A stretch of DNA of 39,081 nt from Saprospiraceae bacterium (lineage in GTDB: Bacteria > Bacteroidota > Bacteroidia > Chitinophagales > Saprospiraceae): NCBI GenBank assembly GCA_013360405.1, contig JABWBR010000053.1:1-39081 (forward strand), read 5' to 3'. The notes under the pieces are model-generated. The model searched no databases and was not told where the DNA came from. It was given only the letters and a program-made list of their open reading frames with translations. The position numbers were made by a program, and so were the translations under genes. Shown one piece after another: positions 13,340 through 21,306 of the stretch. Position 1 is the first letter of the stretch. Every line of letters starts with the position of its first letter.

Positions 13340-16030
13340 TCAGCGGTTTTCCATTTCTTTCAGCAATGCCGCCTTTACATAACCCTTTACGCCGCCGAAG
13401 GCGACTTTCCACCACCACTCGTCTGTTTTTTCGAGCAAGCGGACCTGGTCGCCGGGTTTGAAACGCCGGAATATTCTGGCATCAGATGCAGGCGCGGCGC
13501 GGAGGCTGGTTTCTTGAGTCAAAGTAAAAGACGTGACTGCAGCTTCCGCCTTTTCTCTTTGCTGTGATTGCGGCATGGTTTCAGGCATATTTTGGCCTAA
13601 TTCGGCCAGTTTGCCGCGCACTTCGGCGAGTTGTTTTTGATACTCGGCATTATCCGGGGCGTCGCGGACGAGTTCGGTCCAGAGGGTGTCGGCTTTTTGG
13701 TAGTGGAGAAGGGCTTGGGAGGGGGAGTTTTGTTTTTCGAAAGAGAAATTGCCAAGCGTTTGATATATATCCGCCAAACTGCTTTTGAAATCCACATTAT
13801 TGGGATGGACGGCATGGAGTTCTTTAAAGTGTTTATACATTTCTTCAAAACACCCCAAGGCCTTATCCAAATTGCCCAAGCTACTTTGCGTATAGCCTAA
13901 GTGTTGGTAAGAGGCTGCCAAACCGTATTTGAAATTCACATTAAGCGGATAGGCGGCGTAGAGTTCTTTCATTAACTTAGTGAAATCTTCAAAAAATTCC
14001 AGGGCCTTGTCCAAATTACCTAAGCTACTATGCGTATAGCCTAGGAATTGGTATGAAATCGCCAAACCGTTTTTGAAGGCCACATTTTGCGGATAGGTGC
14101 CGTAGAGTTCTTTTTCCAGACGGTTGTATTCTTCAAAAAAAACTAGCGCCTTGTCCAAATTACCCAAGTTATGATGCAAATACCCAAGACGTTGGTAAGA
14201 ATCCGCCAAACCGTTTTTGAAATCCACCTTATTGGGATAAGCGGTGTAGAGTTCTTTCATTAATTTTTTGCGTTCTTCAAAAAAGCCCAAGGCCTCGTCC
14301 AAATTGCCCAGCTTGCTATGCATATATCCAAGATGTTGGTAAGAAGACGCCATGAAGTATTTGAAATCCACATTCAGCGGATAGGCGGCGTAGAGTTCTT
14401 TTATCAATCGGTTGTATTCTTGAATAAATACCAAGGCCTTGTCCAAATTGCCCAAGCTGCCGTGCGTTAAGCCAAGATCTGAGTAAGAAATCGCCAAATA
14501 GTTTTTGAAATCCACATTCAGCGGATAGGCGGTGTAGAGTTCTTTTACCAAGCGATTGCATTCTTGAAAAAATCCCAAGGCCTTCTCCAAATTACCCAAG
14601 TTGATGTGTGTTTTCCCGAGATGTTGGTAAGAAGCCGCCAAACCGTTTTTGAAATCCATATTGTTGAGATAGGCCGTATAGAGTTCTTTAAAGTGCTTGT
14701 TCATTTCTTCAAAAAATTCCAGCGCCTTGTCCAAATTACCCAAGCTGCTGTACGCTGATCCAATATATTGGTAAGAAATTGCCAAACCGTTTTTGAAATC
14801 CACTTTGTTGGGATAGGCGGTGTAAAGCTCTTTTTCCTTGCAGTTGAATTCTTCATAAAATCCCAAGGCCTTGTCCAAATTACCCAAGTTGATGTGTGCG
14901 TTTCCGAGTTGTTGGTGAGAAATCGCCAACCCATTTTTGAATTGACTTGAAGTCGTATCACCTTGCCATAAAGCCATGTAAATTTTTTCACTTTCCTCAA
15001 AGGCCGCAAGCGCATCAGGCAGGCTACCTGTTCTTGTGTGCATATCCCCGAAATTCACCAACGCATCCCCCACTTCCCACTGCTCCGCATCTGGATGCCC
15101 AATAATTGCCGAATACCACTTTTTCGCCTTGTCATACCTGTGATAATCCCTGTAAAAACCCGCCGCTTCTGTTAGCATAGTCAAATCGGTGCTATCCAAT
15201 CGAAGTATCTGGTCGTACATGGTCTCCGCCTTCTGTATTTGAAAATTCAGCACATACAACTGCGCCTGCAACTGCATACCTTGCAAATCGTCTTTTATTT
15301 CCCGCTCATTTTTTTCTTTTTGGCCGGCAATCTCCTGGCCTGCTTTTTCAATACGCTTTTTTTCTTTCAGGCGTTTTTTTATGCGGTTGGGCAGGTCTAT
15401 TTTTTCGAGTATTTCGATTGCGTCGTCAATATTTCCGGATTTAAACAGTTCCATCGATCGTTGGTACTCGCTACTCACATCGTCAAAATTGATGCGGGCA
15501 AAAAGGTCGGAGAGATCGTCTAATTTCTTTTGTTGCTCGCGATATTGGTCAAAAAGAGCAGCGTATTGTTTGTCATATTCCGTTGCACTTATTAGCGACT
15601 TTTCCAATTTTTCCTGTAAAGCCTTTTCTTCTTTTTTGAAACCGGCAGTCAGCGCTTTGTCAGATATATCGTAGTATTCTTTCCGGGCAGCGTCGAGCTT
15701 ACCTGCTTTTGCCAGAATGATGTCGTTGCCCAAGGAATCGTTGCTGCTGATTTGCATGATCTGCAACTCCTTTTCATTCACTACTTCATAACCTTGCTTT
15801 CTGACTTCCTGAAAAAAAATAACGTCCCCCGCTTTTTTGCCCCGAAAAGCGAGGCGAAACCAGCCTCTGTCGTCGGAATTTGTTGGCACGGCATCCTGAA
15901 AATTGACCTGCACCCCGGAAATGGGCTTGCCACCGGAATTCTGTTCGCGCACCATACCGATTTGGATGACCTGGGCAGAGAGGTTGCTTATGGCGCTCCA
16001 AAAAATGAGGGAGTAGAAGATACTTTTCAT
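13340..16030 (-). CDS. Exported TPR-repeat protein with N-terminal carboxypeptidase-regulatory-like and C-terminal SH3 domains
   Basis: This 896-residue protein is the last gene of a three-gene operon, 3 bp after the previous stop. It has a signal peptide (1-19, LSAQ), a carboxypeptidase-regulatory-like beta-sandwich (about 20-107: GMVREQNSGGKPISGVQVNF), and a charged coiled coil (about 110-250). About nine TPR units of 48 residues follow (consensus FKNGLAxSYQxLGxTHxSLGN-LDKALxFFEExNxLxKELYxAYP). The C-terminus is a bacterial SH3 domain (TSLRAAPASDARIFRRFKPG, GYVKAALLKE). The N-terminal 250 residues are paralogous to the preceding gene. TPR and SH3 domains bind proteins or cell-wall material, so a periplasmic scaffold is plausible. 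The role is inferred from the operon with the EAD11 protein. Confidence 0.88.
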   Translation of the reverse strand: MKSIFYSLIFWSAISNLSAQVIQIGMVREQNSGGKPISGVQVNFQDAVPTNSDDRGWFRLAFRGKKAGDVIFFQEVRKQGYEVVNEKELQIMQISSNDSLGNDIILAKAGKLDAARKEYYDISDKALTAGFKKEEKALQEKLEKSLISATEYDKQYAALFDQYREQQKKLDDLSDLFARINFDDVSSEYQRSMELFKSGNIDDAIEILEKIDLPNRIKKRLKEKKRIEKAGQEIAGQKEKNEREIKDDLQGMQLQAQLYVLNFQIQKAETMYDQILRLDSTDLTMLTEAAGFYRDYHRYDKAKKWYSAIIGHPDAEQWEVGDALVNFGDMHTRTGSLPDALAAFEESEKIYMALWQGDTTSSQFKNGLAISHQQLGNAHINLGNLDKALGFYEEFNCKEKELYTAYPNKVDFKNGLAISYQYIGSAYSSLGNLDKALEFFEEMNKHFKELYTAYLNNMDFKNGLAASYQHLGKTHINLGNLEKALGFFQECNRLVKELYTAYPLNVDFKNYLAISYSDLGLTHGSLGNLDKALVFIQEYNRLIKELYAAYPLNVDFKYFMASSYQHLGYMHSKLGNLDEALGFFEERKKLMKELYTAYPNKVDFKNGLADSYQRLGYLHHNLGNLDKALVFFEEYNRLEKELYGTYPQNVAFKNGLAISYQFLGYTHSSLGNLDKALEFFEDFTKLMKELYAAYPLNVNFKYGLAASYQHLGYTQSSLGNLDKALGCFEEMYKHFKELHAVHPNNVDFKSSLADIYQTLGNFSFEKQNSPSQALLHYQKADTLWTELVRDAPDNAEYQKQLAEVRGKLAELGQNMPETMPQSQQREKAEAAVTSFTLTQETSLRAAPASDARIFRRFKPGDQVRLLEKTDEWWWKVAFGGVKGYVKAALLKEMENR
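13788..14945 (-). repeat. 144-bp tandem repeat encoding 48-residue TPR units (eight full copies plus one diverged)
   Basis: Eight successive segments beginning FKNGLA or variants (FKNYLA, FKYFMA, FKYGLA) are spaced exactly 48 codons apart, followed by a diverged ninth (FKSSLADIYQTLG). The DNA is similar enough between units (shared words around the LGNLDKAL codons) for slippage or recombination to change copy number. Confidence 0.85.
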
Positions 16031-16033
16031 AAT

Positions 16034-17038
16034 TCAATCCTTTTTTTGTGTAAGGGTGCTGATATTTTGGGAGGCTTTGCTTTTTTGTTCGGCATCCGCT
16101 TCCGGATGGGCAATGATCTTTTCAAAAAGGGGCAGGGCTTTTTCCGGCCTATTTTGGCCGGCATAAAAATCGGCACAAGTTTGGAGGACAACCAGGTTAT
16201 CTTCGGCGACCTGCATAACTATTTCATAAATTTCTAGCGCATTAGCAGGCTCCCCATTTGCAATATACAATTGTGCCTGTCGCAGCATGGCTTCTAAATC
16301 TTTTTTGAAGCCTTCCTCGTTTTCTTCCTTTTGTTTTTTTAATTCATCAAGGGCAATTTCGATTCGCTCTCTATTCATGAGATGACGCTCTGAACGATTT
16401 AGAAAATCGGCCTCCTCCAGTTTTGCGATAGCCTCGTCAATTTTCCCCTCCTTAAATAACTCCAATGCCTGGCGGTACACTTCGCTCGCATCGTCGAAAT
16501 TGACCCTGGCGAATTTTTCGGCGAGTTCGTCGAGCGATTGTTTTTGGCGATCGTACTGATATTGCAATTCTTTAAACCTGTCCCAAACCTCTCCTTGCGA
16601 TATTTCTGCATTGTTGAGTTGCTCTTGTAATTCCTGTTTTTTTCGGTTGAATCCCGCCAGCAGGGCCTTGTCCGATACGTCGTAATAGGCTTTTTTGGCG
16701 GCATCTACCGCCCCGGCTGTTGCCAGAATGATATCTACTACTAGTTTTTCTTTTTCACTGATTTTCAGTGCTTTGAGTTCTTTTTCATTGACGAGCTCGT
16801 AACCGGATTTGCGGATTTCATTAATAAAAATGATATCGCCGGGCTTTTTTCCCTGAAATACCAGTCTGAAATGGCCATTATCATCTGATATCGTAGGAAC
16901 CGCCCCTGAAAAATTGACCTGCACACCGGGTATGGGTTTTCGTTTGGAATTCTGCTCCCTCACCAACCCAACTTGAATTTGCCCAAATAGAGGGGCGCAA
17001 AAAACGCAAAGCAGGACGGTGAGAAAAACGTTTTTCAT
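16034..17038 (-). CDS. Exported coiled-coil/TPR protein with carboxypeptidase-regulatory-like N-terminus
   Basis: This 334-residue protein is the middle gene of the operon, 21 bp after the EAD11 gene and 3 bp before the TPR-SH3 gene. It has a signal peptide (cleavage near LFGQ) and a beta-sandwich GLVREQNSKRKPIPGVQVNF...GKKPGDIIFINEIRKSGYEL like that of the next gene. A long coiled coil follows (about 105-250), then short TPR-like helices (LYIANGEPANALEIYEIVMQ, QNRPEKALPLFEKIIAHPEA). It looks like the short form of the following protein, without the 48-residue repeats and SH3 domain, so the two genes arose by duplication. Start ATG 17038. Likely a periplasmic scaffold or adaptor; function unknown. 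Confidence 0.82.
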   Translation of the reverse strand: MKNVFLTVLLCVFCAPLFGQIQVGLVREQNSKRKPIPGVQVNFSGAVPTISDDNGHFRLVFQGKKPGDIIFINEIRKSGYELVNEKELKALKISEKEKLVVDIILATAGAVDAAKKAYYDVSDKALLAGFNRKKQELQEQLNNAEISQGEVWDRFKELQYQYDRQKQSLDELAEKFARVNFDDASEVYRQALELFKEGKIDEAIAKLEEADFLNRSERHLMNRERIEIALDELKKQKEENEEGFKKDLEAMLRQAQLYIANGEPANALEIYEIVMQVAEDNLVVLQTCADFYAGQNRPEKALPLFEKIIAHPEADAEQKSKASQNISTLTQKKD

Positions 17039-17059
17039 GATGTGGGTAGGGTTGGTTGA

Positions 17060-18106
17060 TTAATGCCGCGCCAAGCCCTGCCGGAGCGTCTCCCCCGGAA
17101 TGACGGGCGTCGTAACGGATTTTGCCTCATAACCGTTTTTGAAAATGTCGAGCCGCTGGCTCAATCGCTGATGTTCGGGGGGAACTTGCAAGGTGAATTG
17201 TCCGGCAGCGCCGGTGAGCGTTTGGCAGCAGGAGATGGAAACGCTGACGCCTTCAAGCGGCTGCCCGGAAGCGGCGTCGGTGATGATGCCGGAGAGCGTC
17301 GCTAGGTCATCGTTCCTCCATACAGCCAACACCATCAATTCATCATCAAAAGAAAATGTCGTGTCGATCGGCCTAAAACCTTCGGCTGAAAATTGCAAAC
17401 GCAATCGTTCTTCCTGAAAATTCGCCGGGATGCCCTCAAATAGCGCCTCGCCGTTGACGGCTGTTTTTGTCTCTGTTTTTTGACCGTAGGTGAGCATGAG
17501 TTGCGCTTCGGGTTCGGGCAGTTCGGGGTTGGGTGTACTATTTTCTACCCGGACTTTCAGCACAAGCGGGGTTTGCAGTTCTTTCCACTGAAACCAGGAA
17601 AATGCTCCAATACCCGCCAACACCGGCACAAATACAAGAGAAAATAGTCGCAGTCGGCGGCTGATCCGGCTTTCAGTATGGATGGTTCGGTCGCCGATGT
17701 GCACGTCGCCACCTGCCGATATGTTGGAGCCTACTACGACGTTTTTGCTGTTGACGATAGAAACGGCGCGTTCGAATTCGGCCCGGAGTTCCGGGCGGGC
17801 GCTTTCCTGCTCCACGGCGGCGAGCAGATCGCCTATAGCAGCTGGGGGAGCTCCTTGTTGTTCAATTTCGGAGAGCAATTCGAGCACGCTCTGTCGGATG
17901 CGGTTTTGCTCCAGCGTCGCATCGGCAGGTGAGACGATTCCGATACGCATTTGCCTTCGGATATTTTCCAATCGCCCCGATTGTTGAAGTATTTCGTTGA
18001 ATTGTGGCGTATTTTCGAGTAGTCCGCGCAAGATTTTCAACGCGGCCGGCATTTCATCCCTGGCTATGAGACGGTGAATTTCGGCGATGAGGGTTTGGTG
18101 TTTCAT
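17060..18106 (-). CDS. EAD11-TM protein with carboxypeptidase-regulatory-like C-terminus
   Basis: This 348-residue protein heads the operon. Residues 1-83 are an effector-associated domain of EAD11 type (helical; signature ADATLEQNRIRQSVLELL), as in the NACHT protein at 1358-3268. A polar linker carries NVVVGSNISAGGDVHIGD (122-139), a motif frequent in EAD-containing adaptor proteins, then a single TM helix (about 152-175). Outside the membrane are two beta domains (about 180-262 and 265-348; the latter LSGIITDAASGQPLEGVSVS is carboxypeptidase-regulatory-like). The orientation would be N-in, placing the EAD in the cytoplasm and the beta domains outside, so the protein could couple an external TPR scaffold to a cytoplasmic EAD partner. 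EAD homotypic binding is known as a prediction for the family; the coupling here is inference. Confidence 0.82.
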   Translation of the reverse strand: MKHQTLIAEIHRLIARDEMPAALKILRGLLENTPQFNEILQQSGRLENIRRQMRIGIVSPADATLEQNRIRQSVLELLSEIEQQGAPPAAIGDLLAAVEQESARPELRAEFERAVSIVNSKNVVVGSNISAGGDVHIGDRTIHTESRISRRLRLFSLVFVPVLAGIGAFSWFQWKELQTPLVLKVRVENSTPNPELPEPEAQLMLTYGQKTETKTAVNGEALFEGIPANFQEERLRLQFSAEGFRPIDTTFSFDDELMVLAVWRNDDLATLSGIITDAASGQPLEGVSVSISCCQTLTGAAGQFTLQVPPEHQRLSQRLDIFKNGYEAKSVTTPVIPGETLRQGLARH

Positions 18107-18144
18107 ATCGCTCCAATTGAAGGGTACGGCTTTCTGTTTATCTA

Positions 18145-18162
18145 TACTTCGCCGGCGAAGTA
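18145..18162. promoter_or_regulatory. Perfect 18-bp palindrome upstream of the EAD11 operon
   Basis: TACTTCGCCGGCGAAGTA is its own exact reverse complement and lies 39 bp upstream of the EAD11 start. Without a spacer it is more like a dimeric-regulator operator than a hairpin. No convincing -7 box could be placed. Confidence 0.5.
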
Positions 18163-18309
18163 CATTGACAATCTTATACTTCCTTTTAAAGGCGATGTTT
18201 CAAACAATTGTTAATTTTTTCGCAATTCAGACAAATTCATCTTAATTTTTTGCACTACGATATTGCTGCAAGCCCATACGCCCAACACGTCAATTCAATC
18301 CAATCGCAC

Positions 18310-19275
18310 TTATCGCGCATCCTTTAGTATGTCCGCCACCTCTGCCGCGCTCAATTCAAAGATTTCAGCCAAATCTTCAATCGATGTGCCCGCGGCATAG
18401 GATTTCAATACGGCGCGCTCTATCCGTTTCTGCTTGGCTTCAATGGCTTGATCCTTTTCTTCGATGGCTTTATCTTTGGCTTCAATGGCTTGATCCTTCG
18501 CTTCAATGATTTGTTCCTTAGATGTAATCAGCCGTTGATAATCCTTGATCTCCTCGATGATATCGTCTTCGCCTTCCATGGTTTCCCGGACGACCGGGTC
18601 GGCCACGGCTTTTTGCAGGCGGCGCAACAAGGGGCGGTAGCGCTCGGGGAGCTCGTCCTCGTCAACGGTTAGGAAATGGGGGTTGGCAGTGACGGACGAC
18701 TGGTCGAACAGCGCCAGCAGTTGTTCCAACTCGGTGCGACGGCGGCCTTGGAGGTAGGGTATCTGGATGATGATGCTGTCGTGGGTCAGGCTTTCGATGA
18801 ATTCCTCTTTTTCGTGGATTTGCTCGCCGGTGGCAGCGTCGATGTACGCCCGGTTGACCCGCACGACGGGCGCTTTGACGTGTGCCAGCGTATGCCCCAA
18901 AAAATAAATGCTCAGAATGGGCAGCGCCTTGCGCCGGGGATATTCGGCAGTTTCCTCGCGCACCACGTTTTCTTTGTTGGAATATTGCTCGCCTAAGTAA
19001 CGCCGGAAGCGCATGATGTCGCCGGCTAACTTGGCTTTTTGCAGCTCCAGGATGACTAATTCCTGGTTGCCGTCGGCATCCACAATGAGTGCGTTGAAAT
19101 CCATGCGCAGCACCGTCAGCACCTCACGGAACGGAAAATGGTGCTCCGTGGGCCTGAATTCGAGCGAAACGACTTCTTTGCCGATGATGGCCGAAAGCAG
19201 CAATTTGGCTACTTTTTCGTCCCGCATCAGGTACTTGAAAACGACATCATAAATGGGGTTAGCTATTTCTACCAT
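18310..19275 (-). CDS. Rpn-type/PD-(D/E)XK nuclease family transposase-like protein
   Basis: The best start is ATG 19275 (MVEIANPIYDVVFKYLMRDE, 321 residues). A longer frame to a TTG at 19326 would cover the promoter. Family features are NPIYDVVFKYLM, DFNALIVDADGNQELVILEL followed by Q (the D...E-x-Q form of the PD-(D/E)XK core), MRFRRYLGEQYSN and a central IPILSIYF-like strand. Rpn/PF12784 proteins promote recombination and are often annotated as transposases, but no terminal inverted repeats are seen. A C-terminal stretch of repeated heptads (IEAKDQA type) precedes a small helix-turn-helix-like end (TSIEDLAEIFELSAAEVADI). Stand-alone gene, divergent from the T9SS protein at 19422. Confidence 0.85.
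   Translation of the reverse strand: MVEIANPIYDVVFKYLMRDEKVAKLLLSAIIGKEVVSLEFRPTEHHFPFREVLTVLRMDFNALIVDADGNQELVILELQKAKLAGDIMRFRRYLGEQYSNKENVVREETAEYPRRKALPILSIYFLGHTLAHVKAPVVRVNRAYIDAATGEQIHEKEEFIESLTHDSIIIQIPYLQGRRRTELEQLLALFDQSSVTANPHFLTVDEDELPERYRPLLRRLQKAVADPVVRETMEGEDDIIEEIKDYQRLITSKEQIIEAKDQAIEAKDKAIEEKDQAIEAKQKRIERAVLKSYAAGTSIEDLAEIFELSAAEVADILKDAR
18436..18519 (-). repeat. 21-bp tandem repeat (four copies) within the Rpn-like gene
   Basis: Four 21-bp units (18436-18456, 18457-18477, 18478-18498, 18499-18519) encode successive heptads of the IEAKDQA type, giving a short coiled coil. The first and third are nearly identical, so copy number is probably variable between strains. Confidence 0.8.
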
Positions 19276-19294
19276 ACCATCACGTATTTTATCC

Positions 19295-19329
19295 GCAATA
19301 TACGGAAAATTATTGTTTTTAAACAAAAA
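19295..19329 (-). promoter_or_regulatory. Candidate promoter of the Rpn-like gene
   Basis: On the minus strand TTTTTG (19329-19324), 21 bp, then TATATTGC (19302-19295), an imperfect -7 box. If used, transcription starts near 19288 and the TTG at 19326 cannot be the start codon, which supports ATG 19275. Confidence 0.35.
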
Positions 19330-19421
19330 GTATTGAATTTTATTGCCGTTTTATGCCCTGATTAAACCTCGCCCATTTTAACATGTCGAATCAACATTAA
19401 TTATACAACAACCAATTGGAC

Positions 19422-20609
19422 ATGAGATTACCATTACTCGCCGTTTTCTTGTGGCTTGGCGCGAAGGCCGTATGCCAACCCCCGATATTATACGTTCATA
19501 TCGTATCGCATAACGAACCGGGGGATAATTTGCAGACAGCATTAAATTACGAGAGGGCAAAAAACAGGATTCTGCAATTAGCCGAAATTATAAATGCAAA
19601 AAATGCGAGATGGAATATTCAGACATCCGATGGTTTTGTGTTAGGCGCATTAAACGACCAGGCAAATACTGCAAATAATGTATTTAATATATTGGCCAAC
19701 CCGCCCTATAGCGATAATATCGAAATAGACCCGCGCTCAAAAAATTCAAACGGAAGAAATATTGCCGATCAGTGGTATTTGTTGGATTCATTGGGTGCAA
19801 ATCCGACAACACACCTGGGCGGATGTATTTATTCCACAACCAATCCTTCTGTACAACCCATAGATTGGGAGCAATACAGAAATCCCATTATTGGCAATAT
19901 TTTCGGCAATAGCTGGCAATGCTCGATTATTACCGGCGCAGGCAGTTATCCGCCACATACCAATGACTTAAATGATTTCGGCATTTTTAAACCGGATACG
20001 GCAACGAATTTTTATCAACACAATCCTTCGAAAAATCTCTGGTGCTTGGGCACGGGCTGTGCCCCGCTGCTGGATTCAATGGATAATGAACAGGCTATTA
20101 TTGATTTAATCCAGGGACAAATTGACAGTATTCAAACCGGACTTTGGCCTGCTGATAAATTTTATGTTACCAGGATTATGACGAACCAGCGCGAATACGG
20201 TCCGCTTTTTTTTCAAAAAATAGCGCGGGTAATTGATTCCTTAAACACGATTCCCTCATCCCAAATGCGATGGGCTACGATAAGCGAGACTTTTTCGGCT
20301 TTTCAGGAATGGCAGGTTAATTCCGGCTTAGATTATAGCCAATGGCAGTGCGGACAATTTGTTACAAGTGTTGCCGAAATAGCAAATGATGATTTTTTTT
20401 CTATTTATCCGAATCCTTCTGCGGGAAATTATTCCATTGATTTCATTGACGATCTCGATCATCAAATTCAGGTGTTCGATTTGATGGGGAAATCTATTTT
20501 TTTTACGACAAGTAATAAAAATACAGAGATAAATTTATCTTCTTTTTCAAATGGCTTTTATGTAGTGAAAATTGACGGTGTGTTTTTGCGTAAAATAATT
20601 AAGCAATAA
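19422..20609 (+). CDS. Secreted protein with T9SS type A sorting domain, function unknown
   Basis: From ATG 19422 the protein is 395 residues (an in-frame TTG lies 6 bp upstream). It has a signal peptide (MRLPLLAVFLWLGAKAVCQ) and a large domain of about 300 residues beginning ILYVHIVSHNEPGDNLQ and containing WNIQTSDGFVLGALNDQ. This suggests an alpha/beta barrel of the polysaccharide-deacetylase/glycosidase kind, but I cannot place it in a family. The last 75 residues are a T9SS type A C-terminal domain: FSIYPNPSAGNYSIDF...DLMGKSI..NGFYVVKIDG....KIIKQ. The mature protein is expected at the cell surface or released. It overlaps the convergent methyltransferase gene by 11 bp. Confidence 0.8.
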   Translation: MRLPLLAVFLWLGAKAVCQPPILYVHIVSHNEPGDNLQTALNYERAKNRILQLAEIINAKNARWNIQTSDGFVLGALNDQANTANNVFNILANPPYSDNIEIDPRSKNSNGRNIADQWYLLDSLGANPTTHLGGCIYSTTNPSVQPIDWEQYRNPIIGNIFGNSWQCSIITGAGSYPPHTNDLNDFGIFKPDTATNFYQHNPSKNLWCLGTGCAPLLDSMDNEQAIIDLIQGQIDSIQTGLWPADKFYVTRIMTNQREYGPLFFQKIARVIDSLNTIPSSQMRWATISETFSAFQEWQVNSGLDYSQWQCGQFVTSVAEIANDDFFSIYPNPSAGNYSIDFIDDLDHQIQVFDLMGKSIFFTTSNKNTEINLSSFSNGFYVVKIDGVFLRKIIKQ

Positions 20610-21210
20610 GATTATCCGTTAATTTTCCCACATACCGCACTACATCAGCTTTGCCAATGTGGTAAAGCCCTTCGTTTAATTCGGTTTCATTTTCCGAATT
20701 TATTATTTCAGTTAAATTTGGAAAATCGCTGCGCAGCATTTCAGCGGTATATAGCAAAGATATTTCTCTTGGACCGCCCGAGGAATTGTTGATTTGTCTG
20801 GGATCAAAAGCTTCTATTATAATGACACCTCCAGGATTTAACATATCAGGTAATTTTTTGTGAAAACCTTGTCTAAGCCCAGGCGGCAAATGAAAAAAAA
20901 TCATGGCAACCAAATCAAATTTTTTATCGAAAAATGGAAAATCGGCCGCATCCCGTATTTCATAATGGATATCGACATTTTCTTTTTCGGCCAATTGCAA
21001 GGCTTTTTTACGGCCTTCGGTACTTAAATCAAAGGCATAGACCTCCCAGCCCAGTTTCGCAGCATACACGGCATCTCTGCCTTCGCCGGCGCCAGGCACC
21101 AGTATTTTTCCCGGCGTTAATGGGTCGATTATTTCTTTAAAAAAAGCATTCGGCGCCGTGCCGTAGGCGTATTCTTCTTCGGAATACCTGTCGTTCCAGA
21201 AGTTTGTCAT
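20599..21210 (-). CDS. Class I SAM-dependent methyltransferase
   Basis: This 203-residue cytoplasmic enzyme has the Rossmann-fold SAM site VPGAGEGRDAVYAAKLG (motif I), the acidic end of strand 2 (VYAFDLS), and DAADFPFFDKKFDLVAMIFF (motifs II-III). It begins FWNDRYSEEEYAYGTAPNAF, the usual start of the TehB/thiopurine-type small methyltransferase group (around 200 residues). The substrate cannot be told from the sequence. The gene follows the giant adhesin on the same strand, separated by a 14-bp repeat array and a hairpin that probably ends the adhesin transcript. Confidence 0.88.
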   Translation of the reverse strand: MTNFWNDRYSEEEYAYGTAPNAFFKEIIDPLTPGKILVPGAGEGRDAVYAAKLGWEVYAFDLSTEGRKKALQLAEKENVDIHYEIRDAADFPFFDKKFDLVAMIFFHLPPGLRQGFHKKLPDMLNPGGVIIIEAFDPRQINNSSGGPREISLLYTAEMLRSDFPNLTEIINSENETELNEGLYHIGKADVVRYVGKLTDNLIA

Positions 21211-21214
21211 ATCT

Positions 21215-21256
21215 GTTAGCTATTAGCAGTTAGCTATTAGCAGTTAGGTCTTAGCA
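21215..21256. repeat. 14-bp tandem repeat, three copies
   Basis: GTTAGCTATTAGCA occurs twice exactly (21215-21228, 21229-21242) and once with two changes (21243-21256), followed by a partial unit. It lies immediately upstream of the methyltransferase start. Confidence 0.8.
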
Positions 21257-21283
21257 GTTAGGGCAGAGTGGCTAACCGCTAAG
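21250..21283 (-). terminator. Hairpin downstream of the giant surface-protein gene
   Basis: The 12-base arms 21250-21261 and 21272-21283 pair at all but one position (which can form G-U on one strand), with a 10-base loop. It sits 24 bp after the giant gene's stop and is built from the same TTAGCAGTTAG word as the adjacent repeat array. There is no U-tract, so termination is plausible but unproven. Confidence 0.4.
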
Positions 21284-21306
21284 CCCTGACTGCTATCTGC
21301 TAACCG

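Noticed and set aside
13788-14945. Regular 144-bp spacing that could suggest a CRISPR or other repeat array
   Set aside because: The repeats are coding TPR units in a single frame; there are no conserved short direct repeats separated by unique spacers.
18310-19326. Insertion sequence around the transposase-like Rpn gene
   Set aside because: No terminal inverted repeats or target-site duplications are visible, and Rpn-type proteins usually occur without IS ends.
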